Assembly (NCBI RefSeq): GCF_900129155.1
Contig: NZ_FQVF01000011.1
Span: forward strand, 62,001 to 126,000
From: Marinomonas polaris DSM 16579
GTDB taxonomy: Bacteria > Pseudomonadota > Gammaproteobacteria > Pseudomonadales > Marinomonadaceae
Direction of reading: 5' to 3'
Length of the DNA stretch: 64,000 nucleotides
Within the stretch, counting starts at the first letter, position 1. Each line of letters opens with the position of its first letter. The translations under genes and the position numbers were made by a program. Shown one piece after another: positions 35,777 to 44,177 of this stretch. Under the pieces are notes generated by a model. That model was given only the letters and a program-made list of their open reading frames with translations, searched no databases and was not told where the DNA came from.

Positions 35777-35826
35777 TTATATTTTCTATTACACTCAGAG
35801 CATCAATATTTATTAGGGAATGACTT

Positions 35827-37227
35827 GTGACGGGCCATAACTCAACTCATTGCGATAGCACTCAATACTATTTTTCTGAACGAGCTTTGCTCTCTTCTGG
35901 CTGGTCGAATAATGTGCTTTTCTCAGTAAAAGACGGACAATTTCATTCTTTTAAAGCAGACAGCACACCGATAACAGACTGCCATGTATTATCTGGCCCA
36001 GTCTTGCCAACGCTTGCCAACGTTCATTCTCATGCCTTTCAGCGAGTGATGGCTGGTGCTGCAGAAGTCAGCTTAAATCCAAACGATAGTTTTTGGAGTT
36101 GGCGCGATTTGATGTACAAGATCGTGCAAAAACTTACGCCAGACGATGCTCGTATTATTGCCAAACAACTTTATATCGACATGCTAAAAGCCGGTTATAC
36201 ACAAGTCGGAGAATTCCACTATCTGCACCACGATATTGGCGGAAAGCATTATGGCCAGTTTGGTGAGATGTCGAATCAGATCATCGCTGCAGCAGACGAC
36301 TCTGGAATGGGCTTAACTTTGCTACCTGTGCTGTATTCTCACTCTGGTTTTGGAGGGCAAGCACCGAACGCCGGACAAGCGCGCTTTATCAATTCCACAG
36401 ATTCCTATTTGTCATTACATCAAGCCTGTGAGAAAGCGTTAGCGAATCATGCGCGTCATAGGCTAGGCATTTGCTTTCACTCATTGCGCGCGGTGACCAA
36501 ACCGCAAATTGAAACCGTATTACAATCTCTCACTAAAGATTGTCCGGTTCACATTCATATAGCGGAGCAACAAAAGGAAGTGCAAGACAGCCTAGCCTTC
36601 AGCGGACAACGTCCAGTGGAATGGCTACATAATGAAATAGGGTTGGATGAGCGCTGGTGCTTAGTTCACGCCACTCACCTAACCGATGCAGAACGCCAAG
36701 CCATTGCGAAGAGCAAAGCCGTTGCAGGATTATGCCCAACTACCGAAGCAAATCTAGGCGACGGCATTTTCCCTGCGGTGGAATTCGAGAAAGAAAATGG
36801 CCGTTGGGGAATTGGCTCCGACAGCCATGTTAGCTTGTCGATTGTTGAAGAGCTAAGAACACTGGAATATGGACAACGTTTGCGCGATCAACAGCGCAAC
36901 CGTTTATACCGTGCGGACCAAACCAGCGTCGGCGACAACCTATACCAACAAGCCTTATTGGGTGGTAATCAAGCTTGCGACGTGTCATTGGGATTAAGCC
37001 AAGGTAACCGAGCTGACTTTATGGTGCTCGACGAGTCTCACCCTTTTATCGCCGCAAGCGAATCAAAGGACTTACTCAACCGTTGGCTATTTGCCACCAA
37101 TGAAAATCTCGTTAAAGACGTTTTTGTCGCTGGCAAACACACAATAAAAGATTTCCACCACCAGCAAGAAGAAAGCAGCCGCCAGGCTTTTATTCAAGTG
37201 ATTAAAAAGGTGATGTATGACGTTTAA
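35827..37227 (+). CDS. hutF: Formimidoylglutamate deiminase
   Basis: Deiminates N-formimino-L-glutamate to N-formyl-L-glutamate and ammonia, the step that distinguishes the five-step Hut route. 466 residues of the amidohydrolase superfamily. Zn ligands: HSHAFQRVMAG (HxH), HIHIAEQ, LVHATHLT and GSDSHVS. GTG is the start codon, seven bases after AGGGA. The last 11 bases overlap hutD, indicating translational coupling. Confidence 0.94.
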   Translation: MTGHNSTHCDSTQYYFSERALLSSGWSNNVLFSVKDGQFHSFKADSTPITDCHVLSGPVLPTLANVHSHAFQRVMAGAAEVSLNPNDSFWSWRDLMYKIVQKLTPDDARIIAKQLYIDMLKAGYTQVGEFHYLHHDIGGKHYGQFGEMSNQIIAAADDSGMGLTLLPVLYSHSGFGGQAPNAGQARFINSTDSYLSLHQACEKALANHARHRLGICFHSLRAVTKPQIETVLQSLTKDCPVHIHIAEQQKEVQDSLAFSGQRPVEWLHNEIGLDERWCLVHATHLTDAERQAIAKSKAVAGLCPTTEANLGDGIFPAVEFEKENGRWGIGSDSHVSLSIVEELRTLEYGQRLRDQQRNRLYRADQTSVGDNLYQQALLGGNQACDVSLGLSQGNRADFMVLDESHPFIAASESKDLLNRWLFATNENLVKDVFVAGKHTIKDFHHQQEESSRQAFIQVIKKVMYDV

Positions 37228-37858
37228 TACTTCGTTGCCATACCAGATCATTGCGCAAAGTGATTACCAACGCATGCCTTGGAAAAACGGCCTTGGCGAA
37301 ACTCTAGAGATTCAACGTCATGAAGATGAAAGCGGCCTGCGTTTTCGTATCAGCCAAGCATCTGTGGTTGAAGACGGCGTATTTTCAGACTTCAGCGGAT
37401 TGCATCGCACCTTAGTCTTGTTGTCTGGCGAAGGAATGACACTCGAACATGCAGTCAAAAACAAAAACAGCAGCCACACAAACAAGTTAAGTAATGCATT
37501 GGATATAGCGCGCTTTTCAGGCGGAGATGAAACTTACGCCACACTGAAAAGTGGCAAGATTGAAGACCTTAATATCATGGTGCGAGAAACCGACACTCAG
37601 GCCAATGTTCAAGCCTTCACAGCACCTTGCTCGCTCTTATTTTCAAATAACAGCACCTTGTTTTCAAATAACAGCACCTTGTTTTCAAATGACGACTTCT
37701 TGTTCTGTGGTTTTTATGTTTGCGAGGATGGAGTGCTAGAAATTGAAAATACTGTCTTGACGATAAGTGCACACAGCATGGTGATTTTCTCGCAAAACGC
37801 CAATGCAAAATTAACTAAAGGCAGTGGCGTTTTTATTAACATTACTGAGTTAGATTAA
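37217..37858 (+). CDS. hutD: HutD family protein
   Basis: A 213-residue double-stranded beta-helix (cupin-like) protein of the HutD family, a conserved hut accessory protein thought to bind a pathway intermediate rather than catalyse. Family landmarks: PWKNGLGETLEI, RISQASVVEDGVFSDFSGLHRTLVLLSG and MVREAD-like IMVRETD. The start overlaps hutF by 11 bases. Residues 141-160 contain a tandem heptapeptide LFSNNST repeat from a 21-base DNA repeat, an unusual insertion in a surface loop. The end overlaps the convergent hutC by four bases. Confidence 0.9.
   Translation: MTFNTSLPYQIIAQSDYQRMPWKNGLGETLEIQRHEDESGLRFRISQASVVEDGVFSDFSGLHRTLVLLSGEGMTLEHAVKNKNSSHTNKLSNALDIARFSGGDETYATLKSGKIEDLNIMVRETDTQANVQAFTAPCSLLFSNNSTLFSNNSTLFSNDDFLFCGFYVCEDGVLEIENTVLTISAHSMVIFSQNANAKLTKGSGVFINITELD
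37637..37696 (+). repeat. 21-base in-frame tandem repeat inside hutD
   Basis: Two full 21-base units (TTRTTTTCAAATAACAGCACC) and a partial third, encoding LFSNNST-LFSNNST-LFSNDD. Being a multiple of three, copy-number change would keep the frame. Confidence 0.9.
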
Positions 37859-38622
37859 CGACCAAAATGCCCAAAAAGTTGGAAACGAGAACCAGGATGC
37901 AATAAACGCGCAGCGGTGACAATGTCATCGCCCGCCCAAGTACGGCGTTTTATTTGCAAACACGGCTCTGATGCTTGAATTTGTAAGCGTTCACATTCGA
38001 CTGCATTAGGTAAAATAGCTTCCACCAAATGCTCGCCTTCTGTCATCGGTGCAGCACTCATTAAATATTCGTAAGACGTATGCTTTGCAAAATCCTGTTT
38101 ATCGTATTCTGGTGCTAACGTCGCATTCACAACACGTTCTTCAATTTGAATTGGCAAATCATTTTCGAAATGCAAAACCACCGAACGGAAAATGCCATGA
38201 TTGGTACGAACACCTAACGTCATCGCTTCTTCCATTGTCGCTTTGGCAGATTCCAAGACTAATAATTCAGAGCGATGTTTATGACCGCGAGCAGCAACCT
38301 CTTCTGCGATGTTATGAACATCAAACAGTGCTGAATGAGCCTTTTTCTCGGCAACAAAAGTGCCTAATCCTTGGTGACGAACAAGAAAACCTTCAGCAGT
38401 TAATTCGCGCAATGCGCGGTTGACCGTCATACGGCTCACACCCAAAGCTTTCACGACTTCAGATTCCGAAGGTATGCGCTGATTTGTCTGCCATTCTCCT
38501 GATGAAATTTTCAACGAAATCGCCTGCTTTAACTTGGCATATATCGGCAAAGGGGCATCCGGTAAATCATCGAATAAATTCGCTAAATTGGGAGCAGTTA
38601 CGTCAGACACTAAGGATTCCAT
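37855..38622 (-). CDS. hutC: Histidine utilisation repressor HutC (GntR/UTRA)
   Basis: A 255-residue GntR-family regulator of the HutC subfamily. Residues 22-92 form the winged HTH (PLPIYAKLKQAISLKISSGEWQ, RIPSESEVVKALGVSRMTVNRALREL, GFLVRHQGLGTFVA). The UTRA effector domain (about 110-250) should bind urocanate. In other bacteria it represses hut genes until urocanate accumulates. Here it is convergent with hutFD and has its own promoter with an operator-like TGTCTATACA upstream, so it is probably autoregulated. Confidence 0.94.
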   Translation of the reverse strand: MESLVSDVTAPNLANLFDDLPDAPLPIYAKLKQAISLKISSGEWQTNQRIPSESEVVKALGVSRMTVNRALRELTAEGFLVRHQGLGTFVAEKKAHSALFDVHNIAEEVAARGHKHRSELLVLESAKATMEEAMTLGVRTNHGIFRSVVLHFENDLPIQIEERVVNATLAPEYDKQDFAKHTSYEYLMSAAPMTEGEHLVEAILPNAVECERLQIQASEPCLQIKRRTWAGDDIVTAARLLHPGSRFQLFGHFGR

Positions 38623-38680
38623 ATGTTCGTGAATTTAAGAAAGAATTATATCGTGACTCGATAAGAACAAACAATCAACT

Positions 38681-38690
38681 TGTCTATACA
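38681..38690. promoter_or_regulatory. HutC-type operator before hutC
   Basis: TGTCTATACA, one base different from the TGTATATACA of the hutU/hutF spacer, 59 bases before the hutC start. Fits autoregulation. Confidence 0.6.
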
Positions 38691-38709
38691 TCTAAAAAAA
38701 CAAGTCTTT

Positions 38710-39384
38710 TTAGATAGGCGCCAGCCATAGTGCTGCCAACCAGGAAAGCCCCATCAACAAAGAAAATATCACGCCCCAGCGGGGCGTCTTCACTTCAACA
38801 GAAGCCACTTCAACCGATGTCATTGTATGATGTTTTTTACGTCCGAGAATCATGGCTTCAATAAGACGCTCTTTAAGACATAACTCATGATAAAACACAG
38901 CTAGCACGTGCATGGCAACTAAACCAAGTAATACGTTAGGTAAGAAATGATGAATCGACGCCAACTGGCTAGCCAAATCTTCTGAAATAAGAGAATAAAA
39001 AGGCCCAAACCAAAACACTTCATCACTAGTAAATAAGCCTGTTCCCCACTGTACTGAAAGCGCGAGCAATAAAACTACCACCATTAATGCACCAACAGGG
39101 TTATGACCCAAGTACTTTTTTGGACGACCAGAAAACAGCGACATAGCAAAGCGAAAAGCGACCTTTGGCCCCTTAACAAACTGACTAAAACGCGCGTAAT
39201 AAGAACCATAGAAACCATAAAGCACACGAGCAATAACCACCGCAGACAAACCATAGCCCATGTAAAAATGGTACTGAATATAATCGCCTTCTGATTTACC
39301 CGTAATAATCAAACCAGTAAATAAAAGCACAATCAGCCAGTGGCTAATTCGCACAGGCCAATCCCACACCAGTGTTGATTTCAT
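38710..39384 (-). CDS. Cytochrome b561 (Ni/Fe-hydrogenase/DUF4405 type)
   Basis: A 224-residue inner-membrane cytochrome b with four to five hydrophobic helices. Heme-ligand candidates: His15 in VRISHWLIV, His39 in YIQYHFYMGYG, and histidines of SIHHFLPN and GLVAMHVLAVFYHE in helix 4. The group is usually partnered with a soluble cytochrome c or a dehydrogenase; neither is next to it here. It shares a short divergent spacer with hutC's side but is unlikely to belong to hut. Confidence 0.85.
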   Translation of the reverse strand: MKSTLVWDWPVRISHWLIVLLFTGLIITGKSEGDYIQYHFYMGYGLSAVVIARVLYGFYGSYYARFSQFVKGPKVAFRFAMSLFSGRPKKYLGHNPVGALMVVVLLLALSVQWGTGLFTSDEVFWFGPFYSLISEDLASQLASIHHFLPNVLLGLVAMHVLAVFYHELCLKERLIEAMILGRKKHHTMTSVEVASVEVKTPRWGVIFSLLMGLSWLAALWLAPI

Positions 39385-39572
39385 CTTAACTATCCTCTCG
39401 TGCTCTCATTAAAGTGTTCTTTCATAGAAACCTATGTAGGCTGCTCAAAAAACGCTCGCTTGCAAAATAGTGACATTAAACACTATGCTGTGAAAAGCAA
39501 GATTCTGATTGCCTATTTTCAGCACTTAACCGATAAACGCTTCTTTGAATCTATTATAAGGATGAGATATGT

Positions 39573-40604
39573 ATGCTTGTCACGTTATTCCTGATCATGC
39601 TTTTCAGCGCTGTATTATTAGCGTATCTATTTTTATTTAGAGGTCGTTTCTTTAGTCGACAAAATGCAGTTATTGATGCGCCGATTGATGCAATTACTGA
39701 AGATCTAAGCGACCTTACTAATTGGCAAGTCTGGCTACCTTGGCTCATTTATGAACCTAAGTCCTATGTAGACTTTGAATACTTAAACTCAGGTATTCAT
39801 TCAGTTTTTCCTTCCTGCTTAGTTTGGCAAGGCAAGCTGATTAAAGATGGGCATATTACTTTAAAGCCGGCACGCTCCGGCGCTCATTATTTTCATACGT
39901 TATTAGAAGCGCCAGCGTTTTACCCAAACGACGTACACTTCAACATTGACCTTACTAAACAGAAAGAACGCACTTTAATCACAATTCAAATAACCGGTAA
40001 GCTGCCTTTTCTTACCCGTTGGAAACAAAAAAATTACAGCATTCGCTCGGATAAAGACGCCGAACTCGCACTACTAAAACTATTGGCTTATCTAAACAAA
40101 TACAGCAAAGCATCTAGCCATGAATACAACGCGCCAACCTTTGAATGGCTTAACAAGACCAAGCTAGACAATGTTGATGCGGTGACTCGACCTTTCGTGG
40201 TGAGCAACCAACCTATGTCGCAAAAAATGGATCAAGGCTTCCACGATTTGATTACCGAACTTGGTCCAGAAAATCCACCTGCTGGCCCAAGTTTCGCTTT
40301 ATACAAAAAAGCCGACATCGCTCATCATTATTTTTCTGGTAGATTAGGTATTCCCGTACAAAATCTTGTGCCTTGTGAACTCTGCCCTGAACGTATTGTC
40401 TTACGAGGTAACTATTTGCATTTACGCTATATCGGTTGCTACCAAAACTTATCTTTAGCTTGGCATGTGTTGTACAGTTTTATGAGACTACACAACTTAA
40501 AACCCCATCGGCGACACTATGGTGTGGAAGTTTTTGAAGCCGGGCCAATGCAAAAAAATAGCTCAAAAGACTTCATCACCTCAGTATATTTGCCTATCAA
40601 ATAA
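39573..40604 (+). CDS. SRPBCC plus GyrI-like small-molecule binding protein, membrane-anchored
   Basis: 343 residues: an N-terminal membrane anchor (2-21), a START/SRPBCC-like domain (about 30-185, with the DLTNWQVWLPW and SGAHYFHTLLEAP stretches typical of polyketide_cyc2-like proteins), and a C-terminal AraC effector-binding/GyrI-like domain (about 200-340: GPSFALYKK, LGIPVQ, YLHLRYIGCYQNLSLAWHVLYSF). Such fusions are thought to bind hydrophobic or cationic ligands; no activity is established. AAGGA ten bases before the ATG. Confidence 0.75.
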   Translation: MLVTLFLIMLFSAVLLAYLFLFRGRFFSRQNAVIDAPIDAITEDLSDLTNWQVWLPWLIYEPKSYVDFEYLNSGIHSVFPSCLVWQGKLIKDGHITLKPARSGAHYFHTLLEAPAFYPNDVHFNIDLTKQKERTLITIQITGKLPFLTRWKQKNYSIRSDKDAELALLKLLAYLNKYSKASSHEYNAPTFEWLNKTKLDNVDAVTRPFVVSNQPMSQKMDQGFHDLITELGPENPPAGPSFALYKKADIAHHYFSGRLGIPVQNLVPCELCPERIVLRGNYLHLRYIGCYQNLSLAWHVLYSFMRLHNLKPHRRHYGVEVFEAGPMQKNSSKDFITSVYLPIK

Positions 40605-40668
40605 TGGGCTTAGCTGTTTTCATGGGAAAAATTTATTTAAGCGATTTCTTTTAAGGATATTCAAACCT

Positions 40669-40866
40669 ATGGTCACCTCACCCAAAGTTATGCAATTAGT
40701 AGAGAGTCTTTTGCGTATCATTTTAACCATTGTTTTTTTCTACGCTTTAAAAGAGTTACTTGATGTGGAAAATGACTTACTACTGGCGTTCTTTTCTGTA
40801 CTTTGTGCATTTGTCTTATTTAGAGGATTAGTGCTTGGCTTCAATAAAATTACAGCCAAAAAATAG
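40669..40866 (+). CDS. Small inner-membrane protein, unknown
   Basis: A 65-residue protein with two hydrophobic helices (about 13-25 and 34-55) ending in a basic tail (GFNKITAKK). The ATG at 40669 follows AAGGA by 11 bases. The frame is open further upstream, overlapping the preceding gene, but that extension is basic, low-quality sequence. It follows the SRPBCC gene by 64 bases and may be co-expressed. I do not recognise a family. Confidence 0.6.
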   Translation: MVTSPKVMQLVESLLRIILTIVFFYALKELLDVENDLLLAFFSVLCAFVLFRGLVLGFNKITAKK

Positions 40867-40974
40867 TGAGAGCCCCCTTAAAATTTAGCGTATCCTAATA
40901 GTTTATCCCCCTGAATACACAATGCAGATTTAATGGATACAAGTCTGCATTCTAGCTAACACTTGCAGATAAAT

Positions 40975-42276
40975 ATGAGTCCTTCTATGACGACACTATA
41001 TCAAGAACATCTTGCCGTTCTCATCAATCGATATGAAAATGCCATGACGCATTTTGGCCTAGATGCCATTGTTTTAGCCTCAGGGGGAAAAAGTTATTAC
41101 TTTCAGGATGATCATACCCATCCTTTTCATGCCTATTCTGGCGCGCAACAATGGTTACCTTTTACCTTAGGTGCAGAAACTTATGTTGTGCTAAAAATGG
41201 GCGAAAAGCCGACGTTAGTTTGGCCTGTTCGTGACGATTTCTGGCACGCTCCAAATCCTGTTCCTAGCGGCGATTGGCAACAAAACTGGAACATTGTTAC
41301 GGCGAAAAAAACAGACAAATGGTTCGCTGATTTACCCAATAAAACCGCTTGGCTTGGTCCACAAGCCATGCCTTTCGCTGTCGCTTGTGATGGTTTAAAA
41401 GCCTATGTCGATTTTGCTAAGGCCGTGAAAACAGACTTCGAAATTCAAGCCATGCGCCAAGCCAGCATGCGCGGTGCTGCTGGTCATCTCGCGGCGAAAG
41501 AAGCGTTTCTTGCAGGAATGAGCGAACTGGAAATCCATCTCGCCTTTTTAAAAGCCAGCCAACAAAGTGCTTTCCAAGAACCTTATCCGGGCATTGTCGG
41601 TTTAGACGAGCATGCAGCTGTTTTGCATTATGAACATAAATCTATAGAACAAGTCGCCAACTCTCGTACTCTACTGATTGATGCTGGTGCCAACGAACAT
41701 GGCTATGCCAGTGACATTACCCGTACTTTTACCCGTCACGATGATGACTTTAACGCCTTGATCAATGACCTTGATGTAATGGAACAAAAGCTTTGCCGTA
41801 GCGCCATATCTGGTGTTGCCTTCCGCGATTTACATCAAAACACGCTAGCAGGTATTGCGGCATTACTGCTTGAACATAAGATTTGTGCTTTAAGCGTTGA
41901 AGAGCAATTAGCAAAACGCATTCCACAAATTTTCTTTCCTCACGGCTTGGGTCATTTGCTTGGATTGCAGGTTCACGATGTGGGCGGCCATCAAATTGAT
42001 CAAGCGGGCACCTTAAGCATGCCAGACGAGCACGCTCCTTTTTTACGCCTCACCAGAACATTAGAACAGAATATGGTGATCACCATTGAACCCGGCTTGT
42101 ATTTCATTCCAATGCTAATAGATAAGATGCAGGCAGAAGTATCAAATCACGGTTGCGATATGGCACGCATTAAATACTTCATGCCCTATGGTGGCATTCG
42201 TATTGAAGACAATGTGGTGGTGAAAACTGACCAGACTGAAAACCTTACCCGCATCGCTTTTTCAACCACGCTATAA
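40975..42276 (+). CDS. pepQ: Xaa-Pro dipeptidase
   Basis: A cytoplasmic dinuclear-metal peptidase of the pita-bread fold (M24B), hydrolysing dipeptides with C-terminal proline; family members also act on organophosphate triesters. 433 residues (E. coli PepQ 443). Metal ligands: Asp pair in LLIDAGANEHGYASDITRTF, His in FFPHGLGHLLGLQVHDVGG, Glu in ITIEPGLYFI and Glu in GGIRIEDNVV. The start is uncertain: ATG at 40975 or 40987, neither with a strong Shine-Dalgarno; the first is reported. Confidence 0.92.
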   Translation: MSPSMTTLYQEHLAVLINRYENAMTHFGLDAIVLASGGKSYYFQDDHTHPFHAYSGAQQWLPFTLGAETYVVLKMGEKPTLVWPVRDDFWHAPNPVPSGDWQQNWNIVTAKKTDKWFADLPNKTAWLGPQAMPFAVACDGLKAYVDFAKAVKTDFEIQAMRQASMRGAAGHLAAKEAFLAGMSELEIHLAFLKASQQSAFQEPYPGIVGLDEHAAVLHYEHKSIEQVANSRTLLIDAGANEHGYASDITRTFTRHDDDFNALINDLDVMEQKLCRSAISGVAFRDLHQNTLAGIAALLLEHKICALSVEEQLAKRIPQIFFPHGLGHLLGLQVHDVGGHQIDQAGTLSMPDEHAPFLRLTRTLEQNMVITIEPGLYFIPMLIDKMQAEVSNHGCDMARIKYFMPYGGIRIEDNVVVKTDQTENLTRIAFSTTL

Positions 42277-42293
42277 AAACATCGCTTACTTTT

Positions 42294-42330
42294 ACCTATT
42301 AATATCAATAAGTTGATATTAATAGGTTCT
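42294..42330 (+). terminator. Intrinsic terminator after pepQ
   Basis: A perfect 15-base AT-rich stem (42294-42308 with 42313-42327, loop TAAG), followed by TCTTTC. Weak GC content tempers confidence. Confidence 0.65.
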
Positions 42331-42578
42331 TTCACTCGTTCTGTTTCGTCTCTCAGATAAATAATAAATTACATATTTTAACCAAGCTATCTATAACTAA
42401 AAGGCAATAAAATGAGTAACATATGGAATCGATACAGCCTTTATCAACAATCATCGATCAGCTAAGGTTATAGCGGTTGCGAAATACTCACTCAAGGATT
42501 GATCAGGTATCTATCGCTAATAATAAAAACACTAACAAAGCCAAAACCATCAAAAGATGGACGCTACAGAGGCCCCTA
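42331..42578. other. Leader region of the first tctCBA operon
   Basis: About 250 bases ahead of tctC. It contains a possible 17-codon leader reading frame (42412-42465, MSNIWNRYSLYQQSSIS) with AAGG seven bases before its ATG. Nothing else is recognised. Confidence 0.4.
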
Positions 42579-43571
42579 ATGAAAAAAACAACAATAGCGT
42601 TACTAGCAGCACTATCCCTTTCTTCCTCTCTAACTTTCGCAGATTATCCAACTAAAGATATACAAGGCATTATCCAATGGGGAGCGGGCGGCTCAACCGA
42701 TACGGTTATGCGTTCTATTGCCCCTCACGTTGAAAAAGAGCTTGGCGGAGACATTATCCTAACCAACAAAACTGGCGGTGTTGGTGCTATTGCAACTAAG
42801 TATGTTAATGCGAAAGCTGCCGACGGTTACACGCTTTTGATGGGGGCTGAAAACCCTCAGATGTACAAAATTTTAGGGCTTTCTGATATTGATTACAGCG
42901 ATATGATCGCGATCAATGTGCTAGCTCGTGGTACGCCAATTATTGTGGCAAACAACGACGCACCATTTAACACGATGCAAGAACTGATTGAGTATACAAA
43001 AGCCCATCCAGGCGAAGTGAAATTTGGTTCTACAGGCCCTGGCGGGTTAACTTCTATTGTTACAGCTATGCTGGATTCTCAAGTCAAACTAGACTACACC
43101 AGCATTCCGTATAATGGTGATGGCCCAGCACTGACGGCTCTTCAAGGTGGTGCTATTGATGTAATGCCAGCCGTACTAGGTGCTACTATCGAACAAATCA
43201 AAGCTGGCCGCATGAAAGCCATCAGTATTGTTGATGTTGAAGCCAATAAACTTTTGCCTAACCTTGCACCTATCACTGATGCACTACCAGGCATGAAGTC
43301 TTACCTACCATGGGGGCCTTTCTTTGGCGTGTTCGTGAAAAAAGGCACACCTGATGAAGCGGTAGAAAAATTGCAAGCAGCCTTCCAAAAAGCCGCTTTC
43401 AACAAAGACTTTGTTGATCTAATGCAAAAGCGCGGTTTCACCATCATGAATATTTCAGGTGAAGAAGCCGATTACTTCCTAGAAGCATACCGTTCAACAT
43501 CTTCTTGGTTAGTGCATGATGCAGGCTTTAGTAAGTTTTCACCAGAAGAGTTTGGTATCCGTAAACCATAA
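42579..43571 (+). CDS. tctC: Tripartite tricarboxylate transporter substrate-binding protein (copy 1)
   Basis: Periplasmic receptor of a TctABC (TTT family) secondary uptake system for carboxylates. 330 residues; signal peptide 1-23 (MKKTTIALLAALSLSSSLTFA). The mature chain starts DYPTKDIQGIIQWGAGGSTDTVMR, where the family's carboxylate-binding loop lies, followed by NKTGGVGAIATKYV, GGLTSIV, IPYNGDGPALTALQGGAIDVMPA and YLPWGPFFGVF. The ATG at 42579 has AGAGG six bases before it. First gene of the tctCBA operon. It is about four-fifths identical, by eye, to the paralogue at 61558. The ligand is unknown; context suggests a ring carboxylic acid. Confidence 0.92.
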   Translation: MKKTTIALLAALSLSSSLTFADYPTKDIQGIIQWGAGGSTDTVMRSIAPHVEKELGGDIILTNKTGGVGAIATKYVNAKAADGYTLLMGAENPQMYKILGLSDIDYSDMIAINVLARGTPIIVANNDAPFNTMQELIEYTKAHPGEVKFGSTGPGGLTSIVTAMLDSQVKLDYTSIPYNGDGPALTALQGGAIDVMPAVLGATIEQIKAGRMKAISIVDVEANKLLPNLAPITDALPGMKSYLPWGPFFGVFVKKGTPDEAVEKLQAAFQKAAFNKDFVDLMQKRGFTIMNISGEEADYFLEAYRSTSSWLVHDAGFSKFSPEEFGIRKP

Positions 43572-43595
43572 GGTTATCGTTCCATTTTGATCCCT

Positions 43596-43634
43596 AGACG
43601 CGACTTAACTGACAATAAGTCGCGTCTCCTCTTT
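43596..43634 (+). terminator. Intercistronic hairpin/attenuator between tctC and tctB (copy 1)
   Basis: AGACGCGACTTA (43596-43607) pairs with TAAGTCGCGTCT (43616-43627), followed by CCTCTTTTT. This should stop part of the transcription after tctC, giving more binding protein than permease. Confidence 0.75.
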
Positions 43635-43654
43635 TTGCTTTATCTGGAGTTACC

Positions 43655-44170
43655 ATGTCCAGTCAATCTCCTATGATCAAAACCCGTAAACCTGGTGAAC
43701 GCATATTCTGTTTTCTATTGGTTTTAGGAAGTGTTTATCTATTTTGGCAAGCTTATAATATTTCAGGATTCAGCTCGTTAAGCTCTCCTGGCGCGTTTCC
43801 ACTTGCCGCTTCTGCTGCCATGATATTGGCATCTTGTGTGACTTTTTTGAACACGTTGAAAGTACCTGCAGCAAAGGATGTTCGTTTCGTTTATCACTGT
43901 TTCCCGCCAGTTATTGCAACCATTATGGCATTGATTTTGATCTACTCAGTGGTGCTGGAAAGCTTAGGATTCATTCTTACTAGTTTTGCTTTCCTATTCA
44001 TTTCCATCCAATTTTTATATCGACGCAGTCCGCTCATAACACTCGCTATTACGCTGTTCGCACTGATTGTTGTATACATTATTTTCCGCCTCGTTTTTCA
44101 AGTCGTGCTTCCAGAAGGCATCGTACCTGAGCGCGAAATCCTATCCTCAATAAAGTCTTTGTGGAGATAG
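43655..44170 (+). CDS. tctB: TctB small permease subunit (copy 1)
   Basis: A 171-residue inner-membrane protein with four hydrophobic helices, matching the TctB family of TTT transporters. Landmarks: RKPGERIFCFLLVLGSVYLFWQAYNI, SSPGAFPLAA and a C-terminal PEGIVPERE. CTGGAGTTACC precedes the ATG. Between tctC and tctA; probably stabilises the large subunit. Confidence 0.92.
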   Translation: MSSQSPMIKTRKPGERIFCFLLVLGSVYLFWQAYNISGFSSLSSPGAFPLAASAAMILASCVTFLNTLKVPAAKDVRFVYHCFPPVIATIMALILIYSVVLESLGFILTSFAFLFISIQFLYRRSPLITLAITLFALIVVYIIFRLVFQVVLPEGIVPEREILSSIKSLWR

Positions 44171-44177
44171 TCACCTT

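Larger units (their letters stand above)
35525..35826. other. Divergent hutU/hutF control region
   Basis: 302 bases, very AT-rich, with a HutC-type palindrome near each gene and promoters for both arms. No reading frame is present. Confidence 0.7.

Noticed and set aside
42477..42578. 34-residue extension of the first TctC
   Set aside because: It precedes a clean signal peptide with its own AGAGG site; the paralogue at 61558 has no such extension.
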